Assembly (NCBI RefSeq): GCF_017354945.1
Contig: NZ_CP071503.1
Span: 1,054,001-1,118,000, forward strand
Direction of reading: 5' to 3'
DNA length: 64,000 bases
From: Shewanella avicenniae
Lineage (GTDB): Bacteria; Pseudomonadota; Gammaproteobacteria; Enterobacterales; Shewanellaceae
Shown here: in pieces, positions 10,004 through 18,447 of the stretch
How positions within the stretch are numbered: position 1 is the first letter of the stretch
Layout of the letters: the number at the start of each line of letters is the position of its first letter
Translations under genes and position numbers: made by a program
Notes under the pieces: generated by a model
The model's database searches: none
What the model saw: the letters and a program-made list of their open reading frames with translations, nothing else
What the model was told of the DNA's origin: nothing

Positions 10004-10714
10004 ATGGCTACACCACACATCAACGCCGCTGACGGCGCCTTTGCTGAAACCGTGTTGTTTCCGGGTGACCCACTGCGTGCCAAGTACATTGCAGAGACGT
10101 TCTTAGAAGACGTTGTACAGGTGACCGACGTACGTAACATGCTAGGCTTTACCGGAAGTTACAAAGGCAAGAAAATTTCAGTGATGGGCTCAGGGATGGG
10201 GATTCCATCTTGCTCTATCTATGCCACTGAATTGATCAAAGACTACGGCGTGAAAAACATCGTCCGCGTCGGTTCTTGCGGCGCTATTAGCCAAGACGTC
10301 AAAGTGCGCGATGTGATCATCGGCATGGGCGCTTGCACCGACTCAGCGGTAAACCGCACTCGCTTTAAAGGGCACGATTTTGCTGCGGTGGCAGATTATG
10401 ACCTGCTCAGCAAAGTGGTTGATGCTGCCAAAGCACAAAATATTCCTGTTCGCGTTGGTAACGTCTATTCAGCAGATCTGTTCTACACCCCTGAAGCGGA
10501 TATGTTTGACGTGATGGAGAAGATGGGCGTGCTGGGTGTTGAAATGGAAGCTGCTGGCCTTTACGGCGTGGCTCACGAGTTCGGTGCGCGTGCCTTGTGT
10601 GTGGTGACAGTGTCTGACCACATTCGAACTGGCGAGCAAACCACCTCAGATGAGCGTCAAAACACCTTTAACGACATGATCGTGATGACCTTAGAAGCGG
10701 CATTGCATTTCTAA
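10004..10714 (+). CDS. deoD: Purine nucleoside phosphorylase (DeoD type)
   Basis: 236-aa hexameric-type PNP that phosphorolyses purine (deoxy)nucleosides. Visible are FPGDPLRAK (phosphate binding), [15 protein letters not shown], the nucleoside-binding [11 protein letters not shown] and the catalytic Asp region TVSDHI. A GAGG ribosome site precedes ATG 10004. Last gene of the deo operon, followed by a strong terminator. Confidence 0.96.
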   Translation: MATPHINAADGAFAETVLFPGDPLRAKYIAETFLEDVVQVTDVRNMLGFTGSYKGKKISVMGSGMGIPSCSIYATELIKDYGVKNIVRVGSCGAISQDVKVRDVIIGMGACTDSAVNRTRFKGHDFAAVADYDLLSKVVDAAKAQNIPVRVGNVYSADLFYTPEADMFDVMEKMGVLGVEMEAAGLYGVAHEFGARALCVVTVSDHIRTGEQTTSDERQNTFNDMIVMTLEAALHF

Positions 10715-10741
10715 GCTGCACTATGCGGGTGACGATTTATC

Positions 10742-10769
10742 AAAAAAGAGGCGATTAGCCTCTTTTTTT
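10742..10769. terminator. Terminator after deoD
   Basis: GAGGC/GCCTC stem with a GATTA loop, flanked by six A on the left and a run of T on the right. It can act on both strands. Confidence 0.88.
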
Positions 10770-10982
10770 GCTGGCTAACTGGCTGATTTGCGCAAATGTT
10801 CGCAGCGTAGAATCAGGCGGTAGCACGACGATTAGCGGTTGTTTTTTGAGTGAATTGTGGATTTTTCAGCGGGGTTGCGCAGCGATTAGACTCGGTTGGC
10901 TGAAAAAGCCGCATTCGAAAGGTTTATCAGCAAAAAGTCCTTTACCTTTAATCGGGGTTTTTGCATAATTCGTCCCGTTCGT

Positions 10983-11059
10983 AGGGGTGTAGTTCCAATT
11001 GGTAGAACAGCGGTCTCCAAAACCGACGGTTGCGAGTTCGAGTCTTGCCACCCCTGCCA
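10983..11059 (+). tRNA. tRNA-Trp (anticodon CCA)
   Basis: Cloverleaf of 77 nt with encoded CCA. The acceptor stem AGGGGTG (10983-10989) pairs with CACCCCT (11049-11055), with G discriminator at 11056 and CCA at 11057-11059. The anticodon loop CTCCAAA (11015-11021) gives CCA at 11017-11019. The D stem GTTC/GAAC and T stem GCGAG/CTTGC (one G-T wobble) form. The top pair of the anticodon stem (G27 against A43) is mismatched. It stands alone, not in an array. Confidence 0.95.
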
Positions 11060-11068
11060 CTAATTTCG

Positions 11069-11101
11069 ACGGCTTGCATAGCAATATGCGAGCCGTTTTT
11101 C
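11069..11101 (+). terminator. Terminator after tRNA-Trp
   Basis: ACGGCTTGCATA (11069-11080) pairs with TATGCGAGCCGT (11085-11096) with one mismatch, followed by a T-run. Confidence 0.85.
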
Positions 11102-11485
11102 TTTTCTGGATTTGCATTTTCTGCCAGACCTCGGCTTTTCGACAATAGCGCTTTGCCTGAATGATAGTCAACGCATTGTTAACGCGCAGGCTGAACCCCC
11201 ATTATTTGAATCAAGCTTTCGGTGCACTCCAATCAGATGCAATTTGGCGCATTAGACCCACGTCAAACTCACTTGAATAAATACTCTATATAATCAATAG
11301 CCTTGTTTTATATTGATGCGATTTAGCATAAATAGGATTCATTATTATTTAGCCTAGTTTAGCTGTGATGAATGTAGCGAGATTATTGTGATCAGCTTTG
11401 CCTAAATCAGCACGCTTGCTTGATATTAATTATAATTCATATAGCTTTACATTTATTATACATTTGTAAAGTATAGCGAATCGAA
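11102..11485. other. Intergenic region, AT-rich in its second half
   Basis: No gene seen. Base composition drops to clearly AT-rich from about 11280. A TATAAT-like box lies near 11290 but without a well-spaced -35. No repeat of the tRNA 3' end was found here, so there is no sign of an attachment site. Confidence 0.6.
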
Positions 11486-12457
11486 ATGACTCATGATTTA
11501 ATGAAGCGAATTAAAGAACTGGATGTCTTTAGTCTTATCGTCTTTAGGCACATTTTTGAGTCAGGCCATGCCAATGAAGTTGCGCGAAACTTGGGGGTTT
11601 CCCCATCAAAAGTCAGTCGCAGTTTGAATGCGCTGCGTGCAGCATTTAATAATGATCTTTTCTACCGCCGCCAACAGGGGCTAAAACCCACATTATTTGC
11701 GGAAAAGCTCTATCCCAACATCTGTGTTTTTACCGATTCGCTCGAACAATTCAAAGATGTATTGCTCGATGAGCATTATCCACATGAAGATATTATTTTA
11801 AAATTGGCCGTAGTCCCTATGTTTATGCCAATTGTAGCGCAACGACTTGCCGCTCCTGAAATACAACAGCAGTTAGGAAAAATCCAACTTTATTGCTGGG
11901 ACGAAAATTCCATCGATAATTTACACAAGGGTGATCTCGACTTTGGGATCTCAGTAACCCAAGAGTTAATGGATTATCATGAACTCACTCAGCAAAAAAT
12001 AATTGATACGCAAGCGCTTTCAGTGGTGGCTAAAAGTAATCATCCTATCTGGCAAAGTTACGCACAATTTGATGTGGAGCATTTGGCAGACTTTCCATTC
12101 GTTTATATTGCGACTCAGGGGTTTAATGATCGTCTAGATCCATTTGAGCAATATTGTCGCGAAACAGAAAAGAGTTACGTCAGTATCTCGCCGGTTAAGA
12201 GTTATGCAGAGTGGTATTGTCATTTATTGACGATGAATAGTGTTTCTATCGCTCATATCGGTGAGCGTAACTTAATTAATGATCTGCCGGGGCTGCGCTG
12301 CGAACGTATGCCGCAACCGCAATTTTTACGCTTAGATAATGCACTAAGAACACCGAGGATCTATTTAATTGAGCGTTCTAAACCATTACGCCGCTACAAC
12401 GAAAATACGCGAGGATTAATATTCTCAACAGTTTATGAGTTATTAAGTGATAACTAA
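11486..12457 (+). CDS. LysR-family transcriptional regulator
   Basis: 323-aa protein. Residues about 15-75 form the winged helix-turn-helix of LysR regulators (FSLIVFRHIFESGHANEVAR, then LGVSPSKVSRSLNALRAAF, then LFYRRQQGLKPT). The rest is a periplasmic-binding-protein-like effector domain. The effector cannot be predicted. The gene is relatively AT-rich and lies 350 bp before a decaheme cytochrome on the same strand, with a terminator between them, so it is a candidate but unproven regulator of that gene. Unlike most LysR regulators it is not divergent from its likely target. Confidence 0.85.
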   Translation: MTHDLMKRIKELDVFSLIVFRHIFESGHANEVARNLGVSPSKVSRSLNALRAAFNNDLFYRRQQGLKPTLFAEKLYPNICVFTDSLEQFKDVLLDEHYPHEDIILKLAVVPMFMPIVAQRLAAPEIQQQLGKIQLYCWDENSIDNLHKGDLDFGISVTQELMDYHELTQQKIIDTQALSVVAKSNHPIWQSYAQFDVEHLADFPFVYIATQGFNDRLDPFEQYCRETEKSYVSISPVKSYAEWYCHLLTMNSVSIAHIGERNLINDLPGLRCERMPQPQFLRLDNALRTPRIYLIERSKPLRRYNENTRGLIFSTVYELLSDN

Positions 12458-12600
12458 TTAAAAATATCATTAAGTGCTTAATTATCTGAGTTGTTTTAAG
12501 GTTAAATTAATTGTCTCAATTTTCAGATTAAATTAATATTTTTAATTTTTTGCATTTCAATTTTTATTCTAAATAACCTAATGTTTTGATTTGAATGAAG

Positions 12601-12624
12601 GGCGTGTGATAACACGCCTTTTTT
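12601..12624 (+). terminator. Terminator after the LysR gene
   Basis: GGCGTGT (12601-12607), loop GATA, ACACGCC (12612-12618), then six T. The 180 bp from here to the cytochrome start are AT-rich and presumably carry its promoter; no clear box is assigned. Confidence 0.9.
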
Positions 12625-12806
12625 ACATTTGTTTTTTTAAAGTTGATCGTGATATCTGCAATAGTTAATTTCAAATATCGATATGCCGTATTTATCTATT
12701 AGAGTCATGTTTCACAAATAATATACAAAATCCCTACTTTAAAAGTGTTTTTATTTATTATTAATCTACTGCTTATGCAGACGTGAAAATAAAAATTAAG
12801 GGAACA

Positions 12807-15125
12807 ATGATGAAGAAAAGAACTGGTTTATCGTTATTAGTTCTTGCCATGACCAGTGTCCTCGGGCTGAGTGCCTGTGGCGATGATGGTAAGGATGGCG
12901 TAGATGGCGCTAACGGTGTTAACGGTACAAATGGTGCTGATGGTCAACCTGGTACTCCTGGGTTGTCAGCTGGTCAATTTGCAACCACGATTGAAAACCT
13001 GACAGACCTCGTAATTACGCTTGAACCAAGCGATATCGTCGTTTCTGGTACCACACCATTCTCTGTGAAATTCACTGCAATGGCTAAAACCGTGTCTGGT
13101 GATATGGTGCCATTTGTGGGTTTGAATAAAATTCAACTATATGTTGGACATCAATCTGAAAACAATTCAGGTAAAGGCTCGGCTTATCAGTGGGCTAACC
13201 ACACCATGCTGAATGGCGCTGGTACTAGCATGTACTGTAGCGATACAGGTGTGACTGTGGATGCTCATGGTAACTCAGCTAATGCTTGTACACTGGTTGA
13301 AGATCCTGCAAATCCAGGTAGTTACACAGGTACTTGGGAGCACGAAGGTAATGCACCTGTTGTTTGGGCTGATGACGATGCCAATAGCTTGCACCGTGTA
13401 ATTATCCGCAGTTATGCAACTAACGCCGTAGGCGTTCAGTTGAAAAACCGTCTGTTGACTGCACCAGTTGATTTTATTCCTGCGACTGGTGAATTGGCTG
13501 AATCAGCTAAAGATACTGTGCCTGACACTGCTTGTATCCAATGTCACGGTGCTGTTGAAGGCTTCCCTGAAGGCGATGAGCGCATCAACAACATCTCTCG
13601 TCATGGTGCAAACTATCAATCAGTGCAGATGTGCGCAATGTGCCACACTCCTTCAACCACTGAAACTTGGCCTCAAATGGGTCTGCCACTGGATTTCCCA
13701 GCCATGATCCACGCGATCCATACTGGTAGAGAAAATGCTGAGTTCTTCACTAGCGAAAGCGCAGTTGAAGACTTTGGCAAAATCAGCCTGCCTATGGATG
13801 TTGCCGACTGTACTATGTGTCACACCAACGATGAAGCTTACAACACTAGCATTACAGCTGCTGCTTGTCAGGGTTGTCATATGAGTGTGAACTTTGAAAC
13901 TGGTGAAGGTCACTCTGAGTTCAATCTGGCACAAGCCAATGACTCTCAATGTATCGCATGTCATGGTTCAGGCGAACTGGCACCAATCAATGCTCATAAG
14001 ATTGGTGACCGTTTTGCAACTATCGAAGCGCTGGACGTAAGCGTGTCTAACGTTGCTTACACTGAAGGTGCAACTGCTGCTGATGCTGATACTCTGGCTG
14101 TAACTTTGGCTGTGAAGTTCAAAGGTGAAGCTGTTCCAGCTGGCTTTGACTTCGGTACTTACGCACTGAGCTCACGTGTTGCTGCTTTGATGGTGGGTAC
14201 TATTGATCAATATGGTATGCCAACTGCGGCATTCACCATGGGCTTAACTGGCGCTGCTGCTGATGCAACTGGTCATGTGACTGTAACTGCATCTGGCAAT
14301 TACAACTTAGCTGATGCAAGCATCTATGTTGCTTCAAACATCCTGCTGTGTAACGACGTTCAAGGTAATTTAGCATCTTGTGCTAATGCTCATACCAACC
14401 GTATCTCTGTAGCAATGCCTACTAAGTACTGGAACTTGGCTGTTGCTGATGGTAGCAATGCAAACGTCGGTCGTTTCAGCCAACCAGAACGTATGAGTGC
14501 AAACGAAGCAGGTTGTGGTAACTGTCACGACACGCTGGTTAACCACCACTACGGTAACCTGACATTCAGCCAATGTTCTAACTGTCACAACAACAACGCT
14601 CCAGGTTCAGCATTCCCTGGTGCATATGTTCAAACTGGCGTAGACGCTGATGGCGAACCAACCTTTGGTGCTTTGGCAATCACTCCATTCGGTAACCATG
14701 ATCTGGCAACAGTATCTCACCGTCTGCACAGTGGTATCCAAACCAGCGCAACTGGTGCGTTAATCTACCGTGACCAAGCGGGTGCGATTGTTAACTACCC
14801 AGCAGCTGATACTGATTGTGGTGCTTGCCACGTAGAAGGCAAAACAGTATTTGCTGACGATGGTGGTTTGACTTCTGGTCGCCGTGCTATCGCAGTAACT
14901 AACGAAGATGGTGCAACTGTATACATCTCTCCAACTGCTGAAGCATGTCGTTCATGCCACGCTCACTCAGATGCTGCTTCATACGCTCACTTCAAGAGCA
15001 ACGGTGCGGTTACTGTTGAAGATGGTAGCACAGATAAAGATCTGCCTATCGAATCATGCTCAACTTGTCACGCTGAAGGCAAAACCTACGGTGTTGATAA
15101 AGTTCACATGACTCTGAAACACTAA
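12807..15125 (+). CDS. OmcA/MtrC-family decaheme c-type cytochrome, outer-membrane lipoprotein (first copy)
   Basis: 772-aa lipoprotein with ten CXXCH heme sites, five between residues about 240 and 390 and five between about 570 and 755. This is the domain II / domain IV split of OmcA, MtrC and UndA, which pass electrons at the cell surface to metals, flavins or electrodes. The signal peptide ends in the lipobox LSAC. Directly after it come about nine Gly-X-Y triplets (GKDGVDGANGVNGTNGADG and on), a collagen-like tether. A CX9C pair in domain III (CNDVQGNLASC) recalls the domain-III disulfide of this family. The start ATG 12807 has AAGGGA upstream; an earlier GTG at 12783 would spoil the signal peptide. 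No mtrA or mtrB homologue is nearby. Confidence 0.9.
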   Translation: MMKKRTGLSLLVLAMTSVLGLSACGDDGKDGVDGANGVNGTNGADGQPGTPGLSAGQFATTIENLTDLVITLEPSDIVVSGTTPFSVKFTAMAKTVSGDMVPFVGLNKIQLYVGHQSENNSGKGSAYQWANHTMLNGAGTSMYCSDTGVTVDAHGNSANACTLVEDPANPGSYTGTWEHEGNAPVVWADDDANSLHRVIIRSYATNAVGVQLKNRLLTAPVDFIPATGELAESAKDTVPDTACIQCHGAVEGFPEGDERINNISRHGANYQSVQMCAMCHTPSTTETWPQMGLPLDFPAMIHAIHTGRENAEFFTSESAVEDFGKISLPMDVADCTMCHTNDEAYNTSITAAACQGCHMSVNFETGEGHSEFNLAQANDSQCIACHGSGELAPINAHKIGDRFATIEALDVSVSNVAYTEGATAADADTLAVTLAVKFKGEAVPAGFDFGTYALSSRVAALMVGTIDQYGMPTAAFTMGLTGAAADATGHVTVTASGNYNLADASIYVASNILLCNDVQGNLASCANAHTNRISVAMPTKYWNLAVADGSNANVGRFSQPERMSANEAGCGNCHDTLVNHHYGNLTFSQCSNCHNNNAPGSAFPGAYVQTGVDADGEPTFGALAITPFGNHDLATVSHRLHSGIQTSATGALIYRDQAGAIVNYPAADTDCGACHVEGKTVFADDGGLTSGRRAIAVTNEDGATVYISPTAEACRSCHAHSDAASYAHFKSNGAVTVEDGSTDKDLPIESCSTCHAEGKTYGVDKVHMTLKH

Positions 15126-15133
15126 TAGGTATC

Positions 15134-15162
15134 AATAGGCACGCTTGAGTAGCGTGCCTATT
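15134..15162. terminator. Hairpin after the first decaheme gene
   Basis: A perfect 12-bp stem AATAGGCACGCT (15134-15145) / AGCGTGCCTATT (15151-15162), 8 bp after the stop. It lacks a T-run, so it may stabilise the 3' end rather than be a classic terminator. Confidence 0.6.
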
Positions 15163-15281
15163 CAAATATTGGCGAGGTTGCGGTGATGCGAGATAGGGAT
15201 GTCCGTTAGCCGTAACCCCGCCTTTTCTTTTGCTTAATTGGCACCGTTTTCTGAGCCACTGTTAAGCCTTCAAAGTCGCTC

Positions 15282-16082
15282 TTACGGCTTTTTTACTTTG
15301 ATAAAGTAACGGTCGGTATGGCCTTTAATCTGCGGATCAAATACTGATAACTCATGGGTATCTGCTGCATTGTGGTAGATGTCAGTAGTTTCAGCAGCCA
15401 CAAAGCCAGCCTTTTCCAACACAGCGTTAATCAGCTGCGGCTGAATCCGATGCAGCTTGGCGTTGTCATTACCTGCATTACCGATATGATCCACCACTGC
15501 GAAGGTAGCGCCGGGTTTGAGCGCATCATAGACATTCTTCAAAATGGCCAACGTGCCTTGCTCGCCCACACTGTGGTAATAGTCGTGAATATTGTTGCCC
15601 CAGAACACCAAATCTAGTTGGTTGTTTAGTGGAATGGCATCCATTTCCCAGATCTCGGCTTTCACATTCTTGAGCTTGCCTGTCTCAATGCGGGTATATA
15701 GCTGCTGGATAATTTTGCCACCCGCCATCTGCTCTAGATGATGATTATTCTGTGCGTAAACTGTACCTTCATCGCCAACGGCTGCTGACAGAATCTCGGT
15801 ACTGTAGCCGCCGCCCGCGCCCATATCCATCACAGTCATGCCTGGCGTGATATTGAGAAATTGCACCATCTGTACAGGCAAACGGCTTTTATCTTGTTCC
15901 AGCTCTGTCTGATGAAATGGCGCTTTGAGCAGGGTTTGCACGTTGGCAACTGCTTTGGCAACTTCGGCCTTGTTATCAGCCGCCAGACTACTAAATGCTG
16001 GGGCAAATAACAGCGCTGTCATCAGCGGCAGGGCTCGCGGCAAATGGCGACGGAGGGAGAGTGAAAAAGTCTGCATTGTCAT
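15282..16082 (-). CDS. Class I SAM-dependent methyltransferase with an apparent signal peptide
   Basis: 266 aa. Residues about 1-35 look like a Sec signal peptide (basic RRHLPRALP, hydrophobic LMTALLFAPAF, cleavage near SSLAA). The rest is a Rossmann-fold methyltransferase: motif I VMDMGAGGGYSTEIL around 86-100, and a central LDLVFWGNNIHDYYH region. It resembles the predicted exported methyltransferases I recall as COG4798. SAM is not known to be abundant in the periplasm, so either the N-terminus is a membrane anchor with unexpected topology or the activity is unusual. AAAGGA lies just before the ATG. The gene is on the strand opposite to the cytochrome and downstream of dps. Confidence 0.75.
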   Translation of the reverse strand: MTMQTFSLSLRRHLPRALPLMTALLFAPAFSSLAADNKAEVAKAVANVQTLLKAPFHQTELEQDKSRLPVQMVQFLNITPGMTVMDMGAGGGYSTEILSAAVGDEGTVYAQNNHHLEQMAGGKIIQQLYTRIETGKLKNVKAEIWEMDAIPLNNQLDLVFWGNNIHDYYHSVGEQGTLAILKNVYDALKPGATFAVVDHIGNAGNDNAKLHRIQPQLINAVLEKAGFVAAETTDIYHNAADTHELSVFDPQIKGHTDRYFIKVKKP

Positions 16083-16211
16083 AGTCCTTTATTAATAGCT
16101 AATTTGTGTAAGGCGCATATTAGCAGGCCAAGTGTGAGAAATAGCTGAATAAAATGGGTTGGATTACACAGATTAATTAACCTGATTAGCGAGGTTCGAC
16201 CAAAACGCAGA

Positions 16212-16242
16212 TAAAAAAGAGGCCGCTTGCGCGGCCAAAAAA
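16212..16242 (-). terminator. Terminator after dps
   Basis: GGCCGC (16221-16226) / GCGGCC (16231-16236) stem with A-runs on the left and right of the plus strand. Read on the minus strand it ends in TCTTTTTT, after the dps stop at 16309. Confidence 0.85.
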
Positions 16243-16308
16243 CTAACTCAGGGAACGATATAACGATGAATAAGCAAAGGACTCTAACAATGAAAAACGG
16301 TTAACCCA

Positions 16309-16782
16309 TTAGCGCTGCAGCAGAGCGCGTAGCATCCACGCGGTTTTCTCATGCAACTGAATACGTTGGGTCAGCAAATCGGCCGTCGCCTCATCATTGG
16401 CTTGGTTAACCAATGGATACAGGTTACGGGCGTTACGAATAATCACTTCTTGGCCTTCCAGCAACTCTTGAATCATCTGGTTGGCATCGGTCACGCCTGT
16501 ATCTTCTTTGATACCTGTGACCGCGGCAAAGGCACTGTAAGACCCCAATGCGCGTTCACCTAGCGCACGCACACGTTCGGCAATCACATCGACGGCGCCT
16601 GCCAGCTCGGTGTATTGGTCTTCAAACATTTGGTGCAAACTGTTAAACATTGGCCCAGTGACGTTCCAGTGGAAGCTGTGGGTTTTCAAATACAGGCTAT
16701 AGGTGTCGGCGAGCACTTTGTTTAATCCCGCTGCAATCTCTTGGCGATTGGCTTGATCGATACCGATATTAATCTGACTCAT
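16309..16782 (-). CDS. dps: Dps-family DNA-protection / miniferritin protein
   Basis: 157-aa four-helix ferritin-like protein. The Dps ferroxidase signature is visible: His in HSFHWNVTGPMF (about 35-46), then the Asp/Glu of FEDQYTELA about 12-20 residues later, and ERVRALG. Dps forms 12-mers that oxidise and store iron with peroxide and can bind DNA; the short N-terminus carries few Lys/Arg, so DNA binding is less certain. AGGAGG lies 6 nt before the ATG. It is followed by its own terminator. Confidence 0.92.
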   Translation of the reverse strand: MSQINIGIDQANRQEIAAGLNKVLADTYSLYLKTHSFHWNVTGPMFNSLHQMFEDQYTELAGAVDVIAERVRALGERALGSYSAFAAVTGIKEDTGVTDANQMIQELLEGQEVIIRNARNLYPLVNQANDEATADLLTQRIQLHEKTAWMLRALLQR

Positions 16783-16957
16783 AATGACCTCCTATTAAGT
16801 TGATGAGCTAAGTCTACTGCGGTGGTTAAAAGTTTAAAGCGGATAGAATAGATGTTATTAATCGCTTTTTTAGTTGAACTTGAGTGCACGTTTGCTAAGC
16901 CCCATTGCGCTGGGGATTCTGGTAAACTGTCGCTAATTGAATGTTAACGAGTGTTAA

Positions 16958-17305
16958 ATGAACAGCTATCTACACGCCATGGGGATCACCGAATGGCAGC
17001 CAAAATCGGCGCAAATTACTGAAGGTTTGTGGCTGTTAAGTGATAACAGTGCAGAAGTGAGCCTCGAACATCCGCTGGTACAAGAGGTATTAAAGCTGCT
17101 GCACGTGAATAGTAGTGACTGCCGGATCGCCAGCAGCGACATTGCGGCTAAAATCGCGCCAAGCAATGTGTTGTGGGACATGCGTGTCGAGCCGCAATCC
17201 GGTCGCCTACGCAGTCAACCTTTGCCGCTGTTATGTCAAAGCGTGCAAGGTAAGCGCGATTTATGGCAGCAAATCTGGCAACAGCAGGCGCAGCAACAGC
17301 AATGA
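16958..17305 (+). CDS. holD: DNA polymerase III psi subunit
   Basis: 115-aa HolD homologue. Psi joins chi (HolC) to the clamp-loader and helps SSB contact. The family is poorly conserved, but the N-terminal LHAMGITEWQPK, the central PLVQEVLKLLHV and the C-terminal KRDLWQQIWQ match E. coli HolD in order. The strict holD-rimI order supports the call. The stop TGA overlaps the rimI start (ATGA at 17302). Confidence 0.85.
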   Translation: MNSYLHAMGITEWQPKSAQITEGLWLLSDNSAEVSLEHPLVQEVLKLLHVNSSDCRIASSDIAAKIAPSNVLWDMRVEPQSGRLRSQPLPLLCQSVQGKRDLWQQIWQQQAQQQQ

Positions 17306-17760
17306 TCAAATCACTGACCATCGCTGATGTCGGCAGCATGCTGCCCATCGAAAATGCCGCCCACGTATACCCGTGGAGTGAAGCTGTGCTCGCCAGCTGT
17401 TTTGGTGAACGCTACCGTGTATTTGGGCTGTTTATTGAAGAGGAATCCGGGCATTCGCAACTAGTCGGCTACGCCATCTACCAATATCTGTTTGAAGAAG
17501 CGACGCTGATGAATATTTGCATCAATCCCAGCGCACAGGGCAGGGGCTTCGGTAACACACTCCTCAGCCACAGCATGCAAACGCTGGTGGATAAGGCCGC
17601 TATTGAAGTGGTGTTCTTAGAAGTGCGCCAAAGCAACCAAGCCGCCATCGCGCTGTATCACAAACTCGGCTTCAGCATCGACGGCGAACGCAAAAACTAC
17701 TACCAAACCGCCAGCGGCCGAGAAACTGCAGTACTGATGTCAAAGCGGTTTGCTAGTTAA
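17302..17760 (+). CDS. rimI: Ribosomal protein S18-alanine N-acetyltransferase
   Basis: 152-aa GNAT enzyme that acetylates the N-terminal Ala of ribosomal protein S18. It shows ENAAHVYPWSE near the N-terminus, the acetyl-CoA loop QGRGFGNTLL (about 87-96), FLEVRQSNQAAIALYHKLGF and the C-terminal NYYQTASGRETAVLM. The ATG at 17302 is chosen because it overlaps the holD stop and matches the family N-terminus; a longer frame from 17263 lies inside holD. Part of its 3' end is duplicated at 18308-18342. Confidence 0.93.
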   Translation: MIKSLTIADVGSMLPIENAAHVYPWSEAVLASCFGERYRVFGLFIEEESGHSQLVGYAIYQYLFEEATLMNICINPSAQGRGFGNTLLSHSMQTLVDKAAIEVVFLEVRQSNQAAIALYHKLGFSIDGERKNYYQTASGRETAVLMSKRFAS

Positions 17761-17790
17761 TTCGTTTGTTATGGCCTTGCCGAATCATCC

Positions 17791-18117
17791 TTAATTTACC
17801 TGAATGTCGCCATCCTTGGATTGGGTCACAATCGTGTAAGGAAGTACGATGGTATCTGCGACAACAGAGAACGCGGAATCAATAACAAACCATGGCACAT
17901 TATTGAGGGTGCCACCTACATTTGCTGTTTTGCTCGGCTCGCCACGCAGCAGGCAAACATTATAGGAAATGCCACTGTAAATGCGTGGAATGGTCTCGCA
18001 GTAGCTTTTCTTCCCTTGATGCTCGATAACAACATGATTGTTATCAGGAGATATCGTCTTGATTGTGGCGCAAGAACAGCAAAGGCATGCGACTAATGGC
18101 AGTAATAGTGTTTTCAA
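17791..18117 (-). CDS. YceK/YidQ-family lipoprotein
   Basis: 108-aa predicted lipoprotein. A short signal peptide (MKTLLLPLVACLCCSC) ends at an atypical lipobox where Cys occupies the -3 and -2 positions. The rest matches the YceK/YidQ type: PRIYSGISYNVCLL, then FVIDSAFSVVADTIVLPYTI. The function of the family is unknown. The start is a TTG at 18117, with AAGGAA upstream; no ATG is available. It is convergent with rimI, 30 bp apart, with no terminator seen between them. Confidence 0.75.
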   Translation of the reverse strand: MKTLLLPLVACLCCSCATIKTISPDNNHVVIEHQGKKSYCETIPRIYSGISYNVCLLRGEPSKTANVGGTLNNVPWFVIDSAFSVVADTIVLPYTIVTQSKDGDIQVN

Positions 18118-18307
18118 TTTTCCAAGTTCCTTCTAGGGAAATAACCGACTATTAAGGGGATAGGCTAAGCGCCGCATAATTGGCGCTAATTTGTGCATTC
18201 ATCATATCTTCCGATGTACGAATAAATCTAGCAGGGATTAGTGTATTTACACATATCACCATGATTTTCATCGAATGAGTCAAAGCAACTAAGCGGCTAT
18301 CCCTCAC

Positions 18308-18342
18308 TATCACAAACTCGGCTTCAGCATCGCCAGTGAACG
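18308..18342 (+). repeat. Duplicated fragment of the rimI 3' end
   Basis: Twenty-five bases (18308-18332) are identical to rimI 17656-17680 and the next ten match at six positions. The fragment keeps the reading YHKLGFSI-SER but has no gene around it. It lies between the YceK-like gene and the TacAT promoter. This looks like a leftover of a recombination or insertion that duplicated the end of rimI. Confidence 0.75.
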
Positions 18343-18362
18343 TATAAGCCGATAGTTAGTTG

Positions 18363-18435
18363 TGTGTCAAAGTGACACTTAAATTGATCATTATTGGCGT
18401 TGGATTCATAATGCTTGGCGTGCCACTTTGACACA
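18363..18435 (+). promoter_or_regulatory. TacAT promoter bracketed by inverted operator arms
   Basis: TGTGTCAAAGTGACA (18363-18377) and TGCCACTTTGACACA (18421-18435) are inverted copies with one mismatch in 15. Between them lie a -35 TTGATC (18384-18389), a 17-bp spacer and a -10 CATAAT (18407-18412). The antitoxin starts 12 bp after the right arm. This is the expected layout for autorepression by a ribbon-helix-helix antitoxin, which binds as dimers to each arm. Confidence 0.75.
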
Positions 18436-18447
18436 TTGGAGAACACG

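Noticed and set aside
10983..12780. tRNA-Trp as an integration site for an island carrying the LysR and cytochrome genes
   Set aside because: No second copy of the tRNA 3' end and no integrase were found in the window. AT-rich DNA alone is not enough.
18308..18342. Remnant of a second complete rimI gene
   Set aside because: Similarity is limited to about 35 bp; nothing upstream or downstream matches the rest of rimI.
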